Source of the DNA: Akkermansia muciniphila | GTDB lineage: Bacteria; Verrucomicrobiota; Kiritimatiellia; RFP12; JAAYNR01 | Length of the DNA: 64,000 nt | Direction: 5' to 3' | Assembly (NCBI GenBank): GCA_945870025.1 | Contig: CAMBQN010000007.1 | Coordinates: forward strand, 1-64,000 | Part shown: positions 8,506 through 16,682 of the stretch, one piece after another | Layout: every line of letters starts with the position of its first letter | Numbering within the stretch: position 1 is the first letter of the stretch | Made by a program: the position numbers and the translations under genes | The notes under the pieces: generated by a model | The model's database searches: none | What the model was told of the DNA's origin: nothing | The model's input: only the letters and a program-made list of their open reading frames with translations

Positions 8506-9807
8506 ATGTCCTATGCACTGTCCCCTGATGAACACAGCTATCTGAGAAGTCTCGCCAGACGCCAGGCGGCAATCGCGGCGCTCCCGGTGATGGCGCAGCG
8601 TCGCCAGATGTGGACCGACATGAATGACGGCAAACCCGGCGCCCGGCCACCGTTCGTCATCGAAACGTGGACCTTTGACCGCGATTTCATGCCCTCCTCC
8701 ATCTTCCGCTGCCAATCCGACTTCGGGCGTCATCTGGAAGGACAGTTCCTGCGAAACATCCGCCACCACGAGATTCTGGACGATGATCACGTCTGCCCCG
8801 ACACGCTCGACATGGGGTGGCATGTCTGGTGCAATGAGTTCGGCATCGACATCCCCATGACCTTCGCGAAGGATGCGGAGGGTGTCGTCACCGGATACCA
8901 TTTTGAGTGTCCCATCCAGGATCTTCAGGATGGCTTCGACAGAATTCAACCGGCCACCTTTGGCGTGAATCGCGACTCGACCCGGGAAGAGCAGACGTTT
9001 CTGCAGGAGACCTTTGGCGACATCCTGCCCGTCGTCATCCGTTCCGGAACCTACGGCAATAACTGCCTGACCCAGCGATTGATGCGGCTGATGACCATGG
9101 AGACGTTCTTCCTGGCGATGTACGACTGCCCGGACAAGCTTCATGGCGTGATGGCCCTGCTGCGGGATAATGCCAGTCGCATGGCGCACTGGGCGGAGCA
9201 GGAAGGACTGCTGGTGCTCAACAACAGCAACCAATGCACGTGCGGCACCTGTTTTAACTTCACCACCCTGCTGCCAAAGTCGGCGGTGGCCCCCGGACAG
9301 GTCAAACTATCCGATATGTGGAGCGGCATGGACAGCCAGGAAACCGTCGGCGTCTCCCCTGAGCTGTTTCACGAGTTCTGCTTTCCCTACTACCGCGATC
9401 TGGCCGCCATGTACGGCCTGGTCTACTGGGGGTGCTGCGAACCGGCCGACCCGATCTGGGAGACGTCGCTCAGCAAACTGCCCAACCTCAAGGCCGTCTC
9501 CATCTCGCGTTGGGCCAATCAGGCGTACATGGCCGAGGCGATGGCCGGCAAGGGACTCATCTTCTCGCGCAAGCCCAATCCCAATCTGCTCGGCGTGGAT
9601 GTGCAGTTGAACGAAGAGGCCTGGGCCACGGAGATCCGCGAAACGCTGGAGATCACGGCCGGCAAGAACCTCCCCCTCGAATTTGTCGTGCGCGATGTCT
9701 ATTCCATGCACGGCAACCTGGACAAGCCTCGCCGCGCGGTCGAGATCGCCCGGCGCGAGATTGACCGGTTCTTCCCGCACACCTGCGAGGCATCAGGCAG
9801 AACGTAG
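8506..9807 (+). CDS. Uroporphyrinogen decarboxylase-family protein (methyltransferase-like)
   Basis: This 433-aa protein looks like a divergent URO-D superfamily TIM barrel, closer to MtaA/CmuA-type corrinoid methyltransferase relatives than to HemE. It has Cys-containing segments (QCTCGTCFN near 248, YWGCCEPADP near 316) and the late barrel motifs KAVSISRWAN and FVVRDVYSMHGN. The ATG at 8506 is preferred over the track's TTG; the ribosome site is weak. No haem biosynthesis genes are nearby. The neighbours are glycoside hydrolases, and URO-D-like proteins of this kind are frequent in glycan loci of Kiritimatiellota/Lentisphaerota. Substrate unknown; demethylation of methylated sugars or cofactors is speculation. 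Confidence 0.75.
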   Translation: MSYALSPDEHSYLRSLARRQAAIAALPVMAQRRQMWTDMNDGKPGARPPFVIETWTFDRDFMPSSIFRCQSDFGRHLEGQFLRNIRHHEILDDDHVCPDTLDMGWHVWCNEFGIDIPMTFAKDAEGVVTGYHFECPIQDLQDGFDRIQPATFGVNRDSTREEQTFLQETFGDILPVVIRSGTYGNNCLTQRLMRLMTMETFFLAMYDCPDKLHGVMALLRDNASRMAHWAEQEGLLVLNNSNQCTCGTCFNFTTLLPKSAVAPGQVKLSDMWSGMDSQETVGVSPELFHEFCFPYYRDLAAMYGLVYWGCCEPADPIWETSLSKLPNLKAVSISRWANQAYMAEAMAGKGLIFSRKPNPNLLGVDVQLNEEAWATEIRETLEITAGKNLPLEFVVRDVYSMHGNLDKPRRAVEIARREIDRFFPHTCEASGRT

Positions 9808-9822
9808 ACACGTGGGTTAGGA

Positions 9823-10818
9823 TCATTGTTTGGGCGGCGCGAGCGGCAACGCCAGCCACGCGAGCCCGAGGTCGCGTCCCATGTGACTGGTACTATCGCC
9901 GCCGGGGGCATCGTAAAACATCGCCAGACGTTTGCCGACGACGATTACCGACGGCAATCCGATGCATTTCTTCGACCACGTGCAGTTTCTTCCATCCAGC
10001 ACCACGGCCTTATCTTTTTCGTCCCATCGGTTCAGGTCTTTGGACCAATACACCCAGATCGCGTCGGTGTACTCGCCGTTACGATCATCCAAGCCGATGT
10101 GATTGGTAAACAGAAACCACGTCTGGTTGGACGGCTCGAAGTAGAGCGAGGAATTCTCAATCTGTTCTTCCGGCGAAACAATGGGCTGCGGGTCGACCGC
10201 CCATGGCCCGTTCAGATCCCTGGTGCGCGCGATGCCGAGTGTGCGCTTGATCGAGGCGCTGAAGAACATCAGGTAGTCGTCACCCTGCTTGACAATGTGT
10301 CCGGGACTCGCGGTATCGGCATAGTAGGTTCCCGGCTTTGTCCGGAATGGAATGACTTCCGGCTGTTTGACCCACGGTCCGGCCAGGGACTTGCTCCGCG
10401 CTTTCATCGTCAAATAAGGCAACGCGGGTATATATTCCGGGCCGCCATAGGTATTGGGCGTGGCAACATAGAACATGTGCCAGTTGTGGCCATCGAAGTA
10501 GACCCACGGGGAGGAAGCCGAGGCGGAATCATCCTCGCCTGGTTTGCCGAAGTCCAAGACGGGCCCTTTCTTCTCCCAGGTCTTCAGATCCTTGCTGGTG
10601 GCCAGACAAGCCAGCCACCCCTTGGGTCCGGCGCCGTCGTAGAAAAGATGGTAAACGCCATGCTCCTCAAAAATCAATGCTTCCCGCGCGCCGAGATAGT
10701 CGCACTGCCGCGGCCCGTCGCCGTGCCGCAGAATCACGCCCTGATCGCGCGCCTCCATCCTAAGCTTCGCGGACGGTCGCCCATCCGGGTAGGTCGTGTC
10801 CTGTTCAATGCTGCTCAT
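9823..10818 (-). CDS. Five-bladed beta-propeller glycoside hydrolase (GH43/GH117-like)
   Basis: This 331-aa protein shows the repeating blade pattern of the GH32/43/62/68/117 superfamily: YHLFYDGA, LACLATSKDLKTWEKKGPV, WVYFDGHNWHMFYVAT, YLMFFSASI, GIARTRDLNGPW, WFLFTNHIG and WVYWSKDLNRWD. No signal peptide is visible, so it may act inside the cell on imported oligosaccharides. It is the last of five minus-strand carbohydrate genes. It meets the URO-D-like gene tail to tail with 15 bases between. Start supported by GGCGGGA upstream. The family number is a guess from fold pattern. Confidence 0.75.
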   Translation of the reverse strand: MSSIEQDTTYPDGRPSAKLRMEARDQGVILRHGDGPRQCDYLGAREALIFEEHGVYHLFYDGAGPKGWLACLATSKDLKTWEKKGPVLDFGKPGEDDSASASSPWVYFDGHNWHMFYVATPNTYGGPEYIPALPYLTMKARSKSLAGPWVKQPEVIPFRTKPGTYYADTASPGHIVKQGDDYLMFFSASIKRTLGIARTRDLNGPWAVDPQPIVSPEEQIENSSLYFEPSNQTWFLFTNHIGLDDRNGEYTDAIWVYWSKDLNRWDEKDKAVVLDGRNCTWSKKCIGLPSVIVVGKRLAMFYDAPGGDSTSHMGRDLGLAWLALPLAPPKQ

Positions 10819-10911
10819 CGTTTATCCCGCCTTGTGGTGTTTGTTTATTGGCATATTGGGTCTTGCAAGGTTTAATCTTATAGGGAATATAGGCGTAAAC
10901 TAGAGGCCTGA

Positions 10912-13704
10912 TCACATCCCCGCTCCCTCGGCTTGCACCACCACCCTGAACCCGACGCCCGCGCGGTTCATGCCGCGCTGGGCGATGTTCAGGTCGGGGT
11001 GTCCCCAGGAGCGCCGGGCCGACCTGGCAAACTCCGCGTTGCGCCTGCCCAGGTTGTCGGCGGAACCGCTCCGTAGCACGCGGAACATGCCGCTATCCGG
11101 ACCGGCCGGATTGTCGATCGGACTCACTGGGTAGTAGTCCGCTCCGAACCGGTCCAGGCACCATTCGCTCACGTTGCCGTGCATGTCATACAGACCCCAT
11201 GCGTTGGGCTTCTTCCCACCCACATCCCTTGGCCCGCCGCGGGCGTCCTGCCCGAACCATGCGTGGTCCTTCATCTCATCGATGCGGTCGAGATCCCCGA
11301 ATGACCACACTGTCGTCGAGCCCGCGCGGCACGCATACTCCCACTCGGCCTCCGACGGAAGTCGCACATTCCGGCCGGCACTGGCGGAAAGCCTGGCGCA
11401 GAAGTTTGTCGCCTGGAGCCATGAGACGCTTGCCGCGGGTCGGTTTGAGCCATCGCCAGCGGTGGCAGTGCCCATCACGGCGTCATACTGCGCGCGGGTC
11501 ACCTCGTGAACACCCATGAAGAACGGCTTCGTGATACGCACGCGGTGCTGCGGGCTCTCGTTGGGATGGTATCCCCAGGCATTCGTCACGCTGCCCATCA
11601 GGAACTCGCCCGGCCGGATGAGCGCAAGCTTGAGCGTTGTCCCGCCGCCTAGGTCGAGCGTGACAGTTTCCGGCAGTCCCTCCACGGATCCGAACGGCGC
11701 GGCGCGCGTCTCCCGTACAAAGTCGGCGGGAAGGCGCCGATGGACCGTCGCGGCCTCCTCGAGAAAGGCGTCGAAGGTCCAGGTCCAGTACAGCAAGGCC
11801 CGGCGGGCGTCCGTGTCACCGGCCTGATCGATCTCTGTGAGCGCGGCGGCGCGAAGTTCCTTCATCTGCTCCACGACGTTCGTGGGCCAGATCGCGGCGA
11901 AAAGGTCGGCCGGCAGGCGGTTTTCCAGCGCGAGCGTTCCAATCCCGTCGCATCCAGGAAGTTGATCGCGGTGCAGGTTGTCCGATTGCAGCGGGCGCGG
12001 CAGGGGTGTCTTCTCCCACCGGTCGCACTGAAGCCGCATGAGTTCGCGGGCGGATTTGGCCCCCTTGCCGAAGAGGCGTCGACACATCTCGTCCAGTATC
12101 GCCTCGACGTCGATCTCGGGGTTCCAAAGCGCACGCTGCCACACGTAGTAAGTGGGCGCCTCGGAGACCAGGATCGGCGCGCTGAAGATGGCCAGCTCCG
12201 TCCCCGTAATGTACCGCCGATTCCGCTGGTAGAAGTCCTGGACGAGGTGCGGATACTGAACCGGGCCGTAGGTCCAGTCGCCCGGGCTGGCGCACGAGGC
12301 CCAGATCAGGACCTGGCCCCATCCGCGGATGGTGTCGTCGAACGTGGAGCCGACGGACGGATGGAAGCCTCGTCCCAGCACGAACCCCTCCGGCCACACG
12401 CAAGCCACTCGCAGGTTCTCCGGGAACTTCACCCCCTGCGGCGGCTTACGATCGCCGGCGTTCAGGACAACCCTCTTGTCCGGCCAGCGATCCTTCACCG
12501 CTTCGCACAGCCGCTGCACAAACAACCCGAAGACCCATTCGTGGGCCCGTTCTTCGATGATGGCATCGGCACGCTGCTCACCAAACTCCTTGGTCAGCGC
12601 CGCCCGCAGGTTGCGGTCGTCCCGCATCCGGGCAGCCGTCTCCGAGCACCGCGGGCAGTTGCAGACGAGCCCTGGCGTCCGCGGAAAGTAGACGGTGCAA
12701 CTGTTGTCCGTCATGATCTTGTGCGGCGGCCAGTTGCCGGCTTTTTCGTCCCAGTGCCGGCTCAACCGTGCGAGCAGTGCGTCCAAGGTCTCCGGCGCGC
12801 TGAAGCAAATCCAGCGCTCATGACGGGTGCCGTCCTTGTTCATGGCCCGCGCCGCTTCACCCGCCTTCCGAACATCGCTCTCGTGAGCCCAGAGAACGAG
12901 CCACCACGCCATCACTTCGCTCCCCTGGATGATCCCCGGCGTGAAGTCGAGACACTCGCCGTGCCGCAGCAACGCCTCCATGCGGGGCATATACCACCAG
13001 GTCTCATCGCGCGGCATGACGCCGGGCGCCAGGGGCAGCGGCATCCGATCGCCCCAATTGTGGCCTTCGGTATTGAGCGGCATCAGCGACGTTTCAATGA
13101 AGTCAATACGCCGGCGGAAGACCGGCTGGTCAGTGTAGTGGACCGGCGGCGCAACGAGCGAGGCCGTGCGCCGGATCGAGCGCCCGGCGGCGTCGGCCGG
13201 CCAGTACCAGCGCACGCCGGTGAACCGCTCCAGAAAATCCGCCACGGCCCACGCCGCGCCGTCCGGGTTACCTGCCCCGCCCACGAGATAGACGCGGTTG
13301 GCGGCCGTCTTGACCACGAAACCCTCCGGTGGAATCTTCGCCGGATCGATCCCCGCCCCGCGGGTTTCCTCACAGTCGCCGATAATGATGGCGGGCCGGT
13401 CCTGGGCCGGAGGCTGGGCAACGCGTTCAAGCGTTGCGCCAGTGCTGAGCCGGATCACCTCGATCAATTCGTCGGTCAGCCGCCTGAGCTTCTCACCAGG
13501 CTTGCCTTCCGTCACGTAGACCACGGCGCACGGCTGCCCGTCACGCACGATCTCCACCGGCGCGTGCGTCGGCGCCTTCAGCCACGTCACGGGCGTCAGG
13601 TCGCGCGGCTTGAGGTCGTCAAGCGCCCTCGCCGGCAGCGCCAGCAGCGCCATCAGGACTGTCGCTCGCAGCAAATCGCCCGCCCGGATATCCGATCGCT
13701 TCAT
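10912..13704 (-). CDS. DUF4838-type glycosidase fused to an FGE-fold domain
   Basis: This 930-aa secreted protein starts at 13704, fixed by AAGGAGGACCAC before the ATG; the signal peptide ends near PARALD. Residues about 30-620 match the DUF4838/alpha-glucuronidase-like architecture: a small N-terminal alpha/beta domain (RPAIIIGDCEETRG), then a catalytic barrel with DFTPGI, DNSCTVYFPRTP, CNCPRCSE and KRVVLNAGD. Residues about 690-925 form an FGE/SUMF1 fold (RPGEFLMGSV, RLPSEAEWEYACRAG, YDMHGNVSEWC). The expected catalytic Cys near the end is Val (GVGFRVVV), so this domain probably binds rather than forms formylglycine. Likely a periplasmic or surface polysaccharide hydrolase. Confidence 0.8.
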   Translation of the reverse strand: MKRSDIRAGDLLRATVLMALLALPARALDDLKPRDLTPVTWLKAPTHAPVEIVRDGQPCAVVYVTEGKPGEKLRRLTDELIEVIRLSTGATLERVAQPPAQDRPAIIIGDCEETRGAGIDPAKIPPEGFVVKTAANRVYLVGGAGNPDGAAWAVADFLERFTGVRWYWPADAAGRSIRRTASLVAPPVHYTDQPVFRRRIDFIETSLMPLNTEGHNWGDRMPLPLAPGVMPRDETWWYMPRMEALLRHGECLDFTPGIIQGSEVMAWWLVLWAHESDVRKAGEAARAMNKDGTRHERWICFSAPETLDALLARLSRHWDEKAGNWPPHKIMTDNSCTVYFPRTPGLVCNCPRCSETAARMRDDRNLRAALTKEFGEQRADAIIEERAHEWVFGLFVQRLCEAVKDRWPDKRVVLNAGDRKPPQGVKFPENLRVACVWPEGFVLGRGFHPSVGSTFDDTIRGWGQVLIWASCASPGDWTYGPVQYPHLVQDFYQRNRRYITGTELAIFSAPILVSEAPTYYVWQRALWNPEIDVEAILDEMCRRLFGKGAKSARELMRLQCDRWEKTPLPRPLQSDNLHRDQLPGCDGIGTLALENRLPADLFAAIWPTNVVEQMKELRAAALTEIDQAGDTDARRALLYWTWTFDAFLEEAATVHRRLPADFVRETRAAPFGSVEGLPETVTLDLGGGTTLKLALIRPGEFLMGSVTNAWGYHPNESPQHRVRITKPFFMGVHEVTRAQYDAVMGTATAGDGSNRPAASVSWLQATNFCARLSASAGRNVRLPSEAEWEYACRAGSTTVWSFGDLDRIDEMKDHAWFGQDARGGPRDVGGKKPNAWGLYDMHGNVSEWCLDRFGADYYPVSPIDNPAGPDSGMFRVLRSGSADNLGRRNAEFARSARRSWGHPDLNIAQRGMNRAGVGFRVVVQAEGAGM

Positions 13705-13827
13705 GTGGTCCTCCTTGTATAACCTGCAAGACACGGCATTGCGCGGACGATCATTTACCTGATCCGGCATTCCAGATCGCCTTGATCGTCTCTTCCTGAT
13801 TGCTGAACGTGTAGTGTGCATCGTTGA

Positions 13828-15102
13828 TTACCTCTTTCCCAAAAACACCTCATTCACCCGCCGCAACCGATCAGGATATTCATGCCACGTGGGATCTTCC
13901 GGGCCGGAATTGGTCCGCGCCACCGCGCCCCACAGGCCGTGTTCCCGACAGGCGCGCGCGGCGTGTTCGACCACCTCCCAGTAGGCGTCGGAGCGTTCTT
14001 CCCAGCGCAAGCGCGCATCGGCGCAATAGCTCGCGCCCTCCCCGATCACCAGCGGCACGCCGGGGTAGTGTTGGTCCCGCAGTTTCACGGCCTGCGCCAC
14101 CCCCTCTTCCGCCTTCAGCTTGAACGGCCCGATGTTCTTGACCAGGTTGTCCTCGAGCATCCGCTCGAGCTCCGGCAGCGCGGCAGGCTCCAGGTTCCGA
14201 TAGAGCCAGACCCGATGATACCAGTCGTCAATGATCGGCGGCCGGCCTCCGCGACAGTTCCGGACCACGCGATACGGCACCAGATCGCGGCGCAGGAACC
14301 GACGAATCGATTCGTCCACCACCGGCTCCTCAACTGGCGAACTCCAGTTCCAGGTGACCGCGCGCTCCAGCACATCATAGGCCGACCACAGGTAGTAGCT
14401 GTGGAAGTTCCAGACCTGCATGTTCCTCGGCACGTGCTCCGGGTTGACGTACGGCGTGTAGGTGTCCAGCGCGAACCGAACTCCGGGATGGCGCGCCTTC
14501 ACAAACTCCAGCGCATCCTCGTGCCAGCTCCGCCAGCTGTTCAATTGCTCCTTCGGCTGCGTCTTCTCCCCGTAAAACCCCACAAAGTCCAACCCGTCGG
14601 CCTCATTGAAGATCTCAGCAAAGGCGATCGTATCCTGCAAGCCCCGCTGCTCCAGTTCGTTGAGGAGGTAGTCCAGCGCCCGCGCGAAGTACATGAACCG
14701 CTCCTCCGGCGGGAGCCCCATCAGCTCGGCATTGATGGCCTCGTCCGTGAACCAGAACGTGTGCAGGTAGTACCAGCTCGACAGGATAACTTTCACCTCG
14801 TACCGTTTCGCCAGCGTGCAGAGCTCGATCAATCGCTTCAGCGGATCGCACCGCCCTGTCAGACAACGTTCCATCTGGCGGATCAACCGCCCGTGTCCCG
14901 GCACGGCTTCCTGAAAGTTCAGTTCTCCGCGCGGTTTTCCATGCCGGTCGTGACACAAGCCCGCGCCACTTTCGAGGCGGATGCAGTTGAATCCCCGTTC
15001 CTTGAGATCCACCATCCGCCCCTCAAGATCGTCAAAAAAGCCATTGGGCGCGGTATCGAACAGGCCCCAGATCCAAAATGAAATCGCCAATCGGTCCGTC
15101 AT
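13828..15102 (-). CDS. TIM-barrel glycoside hydrolase, cellulase-like
   Basis: This 424-aa protein resembles the cellulase-like (clan A) barrel: FNCIRLESGAG early, VKVILSSWYYLHTFW, FAEIFNEADG near 165 with the likely acid/base Glu after Asn, VWNFHSYYLWSAYDV, and VPLVIGEGASYC near 357 carrying a Glu in the usual nucleophile strand. No signal peptide is apparent, which suggests cytoplasmic action on oligosaccharides. The start overlaps the stop of the upstream GH28 gene by ATGA (15099-15102), so the two are translationally coupled. The exact GH family and substrate are not resolved. Confidence 0.75.
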   Translation of the reverse strand: MTDRLAISFWIWGLFDTAPNGFFDDLEGRMVDLKERGFNCIRLESGAGLCHDRHGKPRGELNFQEAVPGHGRLIRQMERCLTGRCDPLKRLIELCTLAKRYEVKVILSSWYYLHTFWFTDEAINAELMGLPPEERFMYFARALDYLLNELEQRGLQDTIAFAEIFNEADGLDFVGFYGEKTQPKEQLNSWRSWHEDALEFVKARHPGVRFALDTYTPYVNPEHVPRNMQVWNFHSYYLWSAYDVLERAVTWNWSSPVEEPVVDESIRRFLRRDLVPYRVVRNCRGGRPPIIDDWYHRVWLYRNLEPAALPELERMLEDNLVKNIGPFKLKAEEGVAQAVKLRDQHYPGVPLVIGEGASYCADARLRWEERSDAYWEVVEHAARACREHGLWGAVARTNSGPEDPTWHEYPDRLRRVNEVFLGKR

Positions 15103-16619
15103 GTTCTCAATCCTTCCTCTTTGCTTCCGTCTCCTCGCTCGCCACCACTCTTGAAGCGCACATCCGCCACATGCTCATTCATTCGCAAACCCATGCCTGC
15201 CGCATTGGTGACCGGCTTGTCACCGTAGCGCAGCCCTTCGATGCTGACATTCTCGATCCGCTTATTCGGCGCGTAGCCGGTGAACTCACTGCGGGGCCCG
15301 CCCTTCTGGTGAAGCACGGTGACGTCGCGGATGGTGACATTCGAGATCCCACCGGCAAAGGACTGGTCACCCGGGATTCCCCAGATGTTGTCGAGGAACC
15401 GGAAACAGAACAACTGCTCCTCGCAGTGCTCGACGCGGATGTTCTCATAGACAATCCCGCTGATCTCCGTGCCATGCAGCGGCACGATGCCGAACACCCC
15501 CAACCCCTCGTGCGCATAATGAAAGAGCACGTCGCAGTCGCTGATCAGAATGTTGCGAATGTGCCGGGCCCGTGTTTCGCAGCCGATGGCGATCACTTCG
15601 TTATGGTCGCTCCAGAAGATGCAGTTGCGAATGAGAATGTTCTCCACCGCCGGCTGGGAACTGGGCGGGATGTGCGGCAATTTCAGGATATTACCACCAG
15701 TATTCCCTTTGATGGCGATGCTGTCGTCGCCGGAGCGGATGAAGCTGCGTTCCAGGGTTATATCCCGGCTATTGCAGGGGTTGAAGCCGTCGGCGGACCA
15801 GACCACGGACGCCAGCACGTGATAGTCCTGCAACCAAACCCGCTCGCAGTTGGAGAGCATGCTGCACCAGCCGCCGATGCCGCGCGTCTCGACAATGCCG
15901 CTGATCGAGACATCCTGGCAGTCGCTCAGCACAATCCCCGCCGGTGCACTGACCCCGCCCGCATAGTCCGCGCTTCCGGGCCGACGCTGGGCCAGCACGC
16001 CACGCCCCATGATCCGGATATTGCGGGCGCCAGAAATGCGAATCACGCCCTCGACCCAGGCGCCCGGCGCGAGGTAAAGTGTCTGGTTGTTGGTCAGGGT
16101 AATCGGCTTGTCATAGCCCAGATCGTGAAAGCCAGGCCCAAAGACGATCGCGTCCTGCGGCGGGGCTTCCAACGGCGGCGAGAAAAACAGGTGCAACGGG
16201 CGGGTGCGATGGTCGCCATTCACGACCAGTGTCACGGTCCCTGGCTGCTCCACGGTAAAGGTCACGCGCGTCCCCTCGCGTGTCACGGCGATGCCGCGCG
16301 ACAGCGGATGGGCCGTCACCGTACGAATATCCTCAGCAGTCAGGAAACTCAACTCCACTGACACCGGCACCGGGCCGGGAATGTCGGCGCAGGCGAAATA
16401 CATCGGCTGGCGCCACGCCTGCCCACCGTAAACCGGCATCGGTTGGCCGTTTTGATACGGCACGTCATAGCGCGTCGGCATGATGTAGACCGGCGCGGAT
16501 ACACCGTTCACATGCACGCGATAATCGACGCTCAATGGTATTCCGTTCACCTGCACAGATGGCCCGGCTTCCTGCACATTCATCTCCAGGCGAGCAGGAG
16601 GGTTGTCGATCATCGGCAT
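15099..16619 (-). CDS. GH28-type glycoside hydrolase (polygalacturonase-like)
   Basis: This 506-aa protein has an N-terminal beta-sandwich (about 1-140) followed by a right-handed beta-helix. Characteristic strings are PGAWVEGVIRISGARNIRIMG, SADGFNPCNSRDITLE and the GH28-like RSGDDSIAIKG, then repeated parallel-strand turns (IRNCIFWSDHNEVIAIG, ISDCDVLFH). The Asp residues of SADGF and SGDDS are the candidate catalytic acids. There is no signal peptide. AAGGAG 6 bases upstream fixes the ATG at 16619. It may cleave pectic or related alpha-linked uronate/rhamnose oligosaccharides; GH49-like dextranases share the fold, so substrate is open. Confidence 0.78.
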   Translation of the reverse strand: MPMIDNPPARLEMNVQEAGPSVQVNGIPLSVDYRVHVNGVSAPVYIMPTRYDVPYQNGQPMPVYGGQAWRQPMYFACADIPGPVPVSVELSFLTAEDIRTVTAHPLSRGIAVTREGTRVTFTVEQPGTVTLVVNGDHRTRPLHLFFSPPLEAPPQDAIVFGPGFHDLGYDKPITLTNNQTLYLAPGAWVEGVIRISGARNIRIMGRGVLAQRRPGSADYAGGVSAPAGIVLSDCQDVSISGIVETRGIGGWCSMLSNCERVWLQDYHVLASVVWSADGFNPCNSRDITLERSFIRSGDDSIAIKGNTGGNILKLPHIPPSSQPAVENILIRNCIFWSDHNEVIAIGCETRARHIRNILISDCDVLFHYAHEGLGVFGIVPLHGTEISGIVYENIRVEHCEEQLFCFRFLDNIWGIPGDQSFAGGISNVTIRDVTVLHQKGGPRSEFTGYAPNKRIENVSIEGLRYGDKPVTNAAGMGLRMNEHVADVRFKSGGERGDGSKEEGLRT

Positions 16620-16640
16620 GTGCTTCTCCTTTGAGTATTC

Positions 16641-16672
16641 CGTCCTGAGATTAAGCCCTGAGACAAAGACCT
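16641..16672. repeat. Single arm of the ATTAAG/ACAAAGAC word element
   Basis: CCTGAGATTAAG followed by GAGACAAAGACC lies in the 63-base gap between the GH38 and GH28 genes. Both words recur in the large hairpin at 27564-27650. Here only one arm is visible. Confidence 0.6.
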
Positions 16673-16682
16673 TCTGTACGCC

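Noticed and set aside
11740-13722. 660-aa plus-strand ORF
   Set aside because: Lies entirely antisense to the DUF4838+FGE gene; composition is Arg/Pro/Ala-rich as expected from a GC-rich shadow frame, with no motif.
13882-15081. 399-aa plus-strand ORF
   Set aside because: Antisense shadow of the TIM-barrel glycosidase gene.
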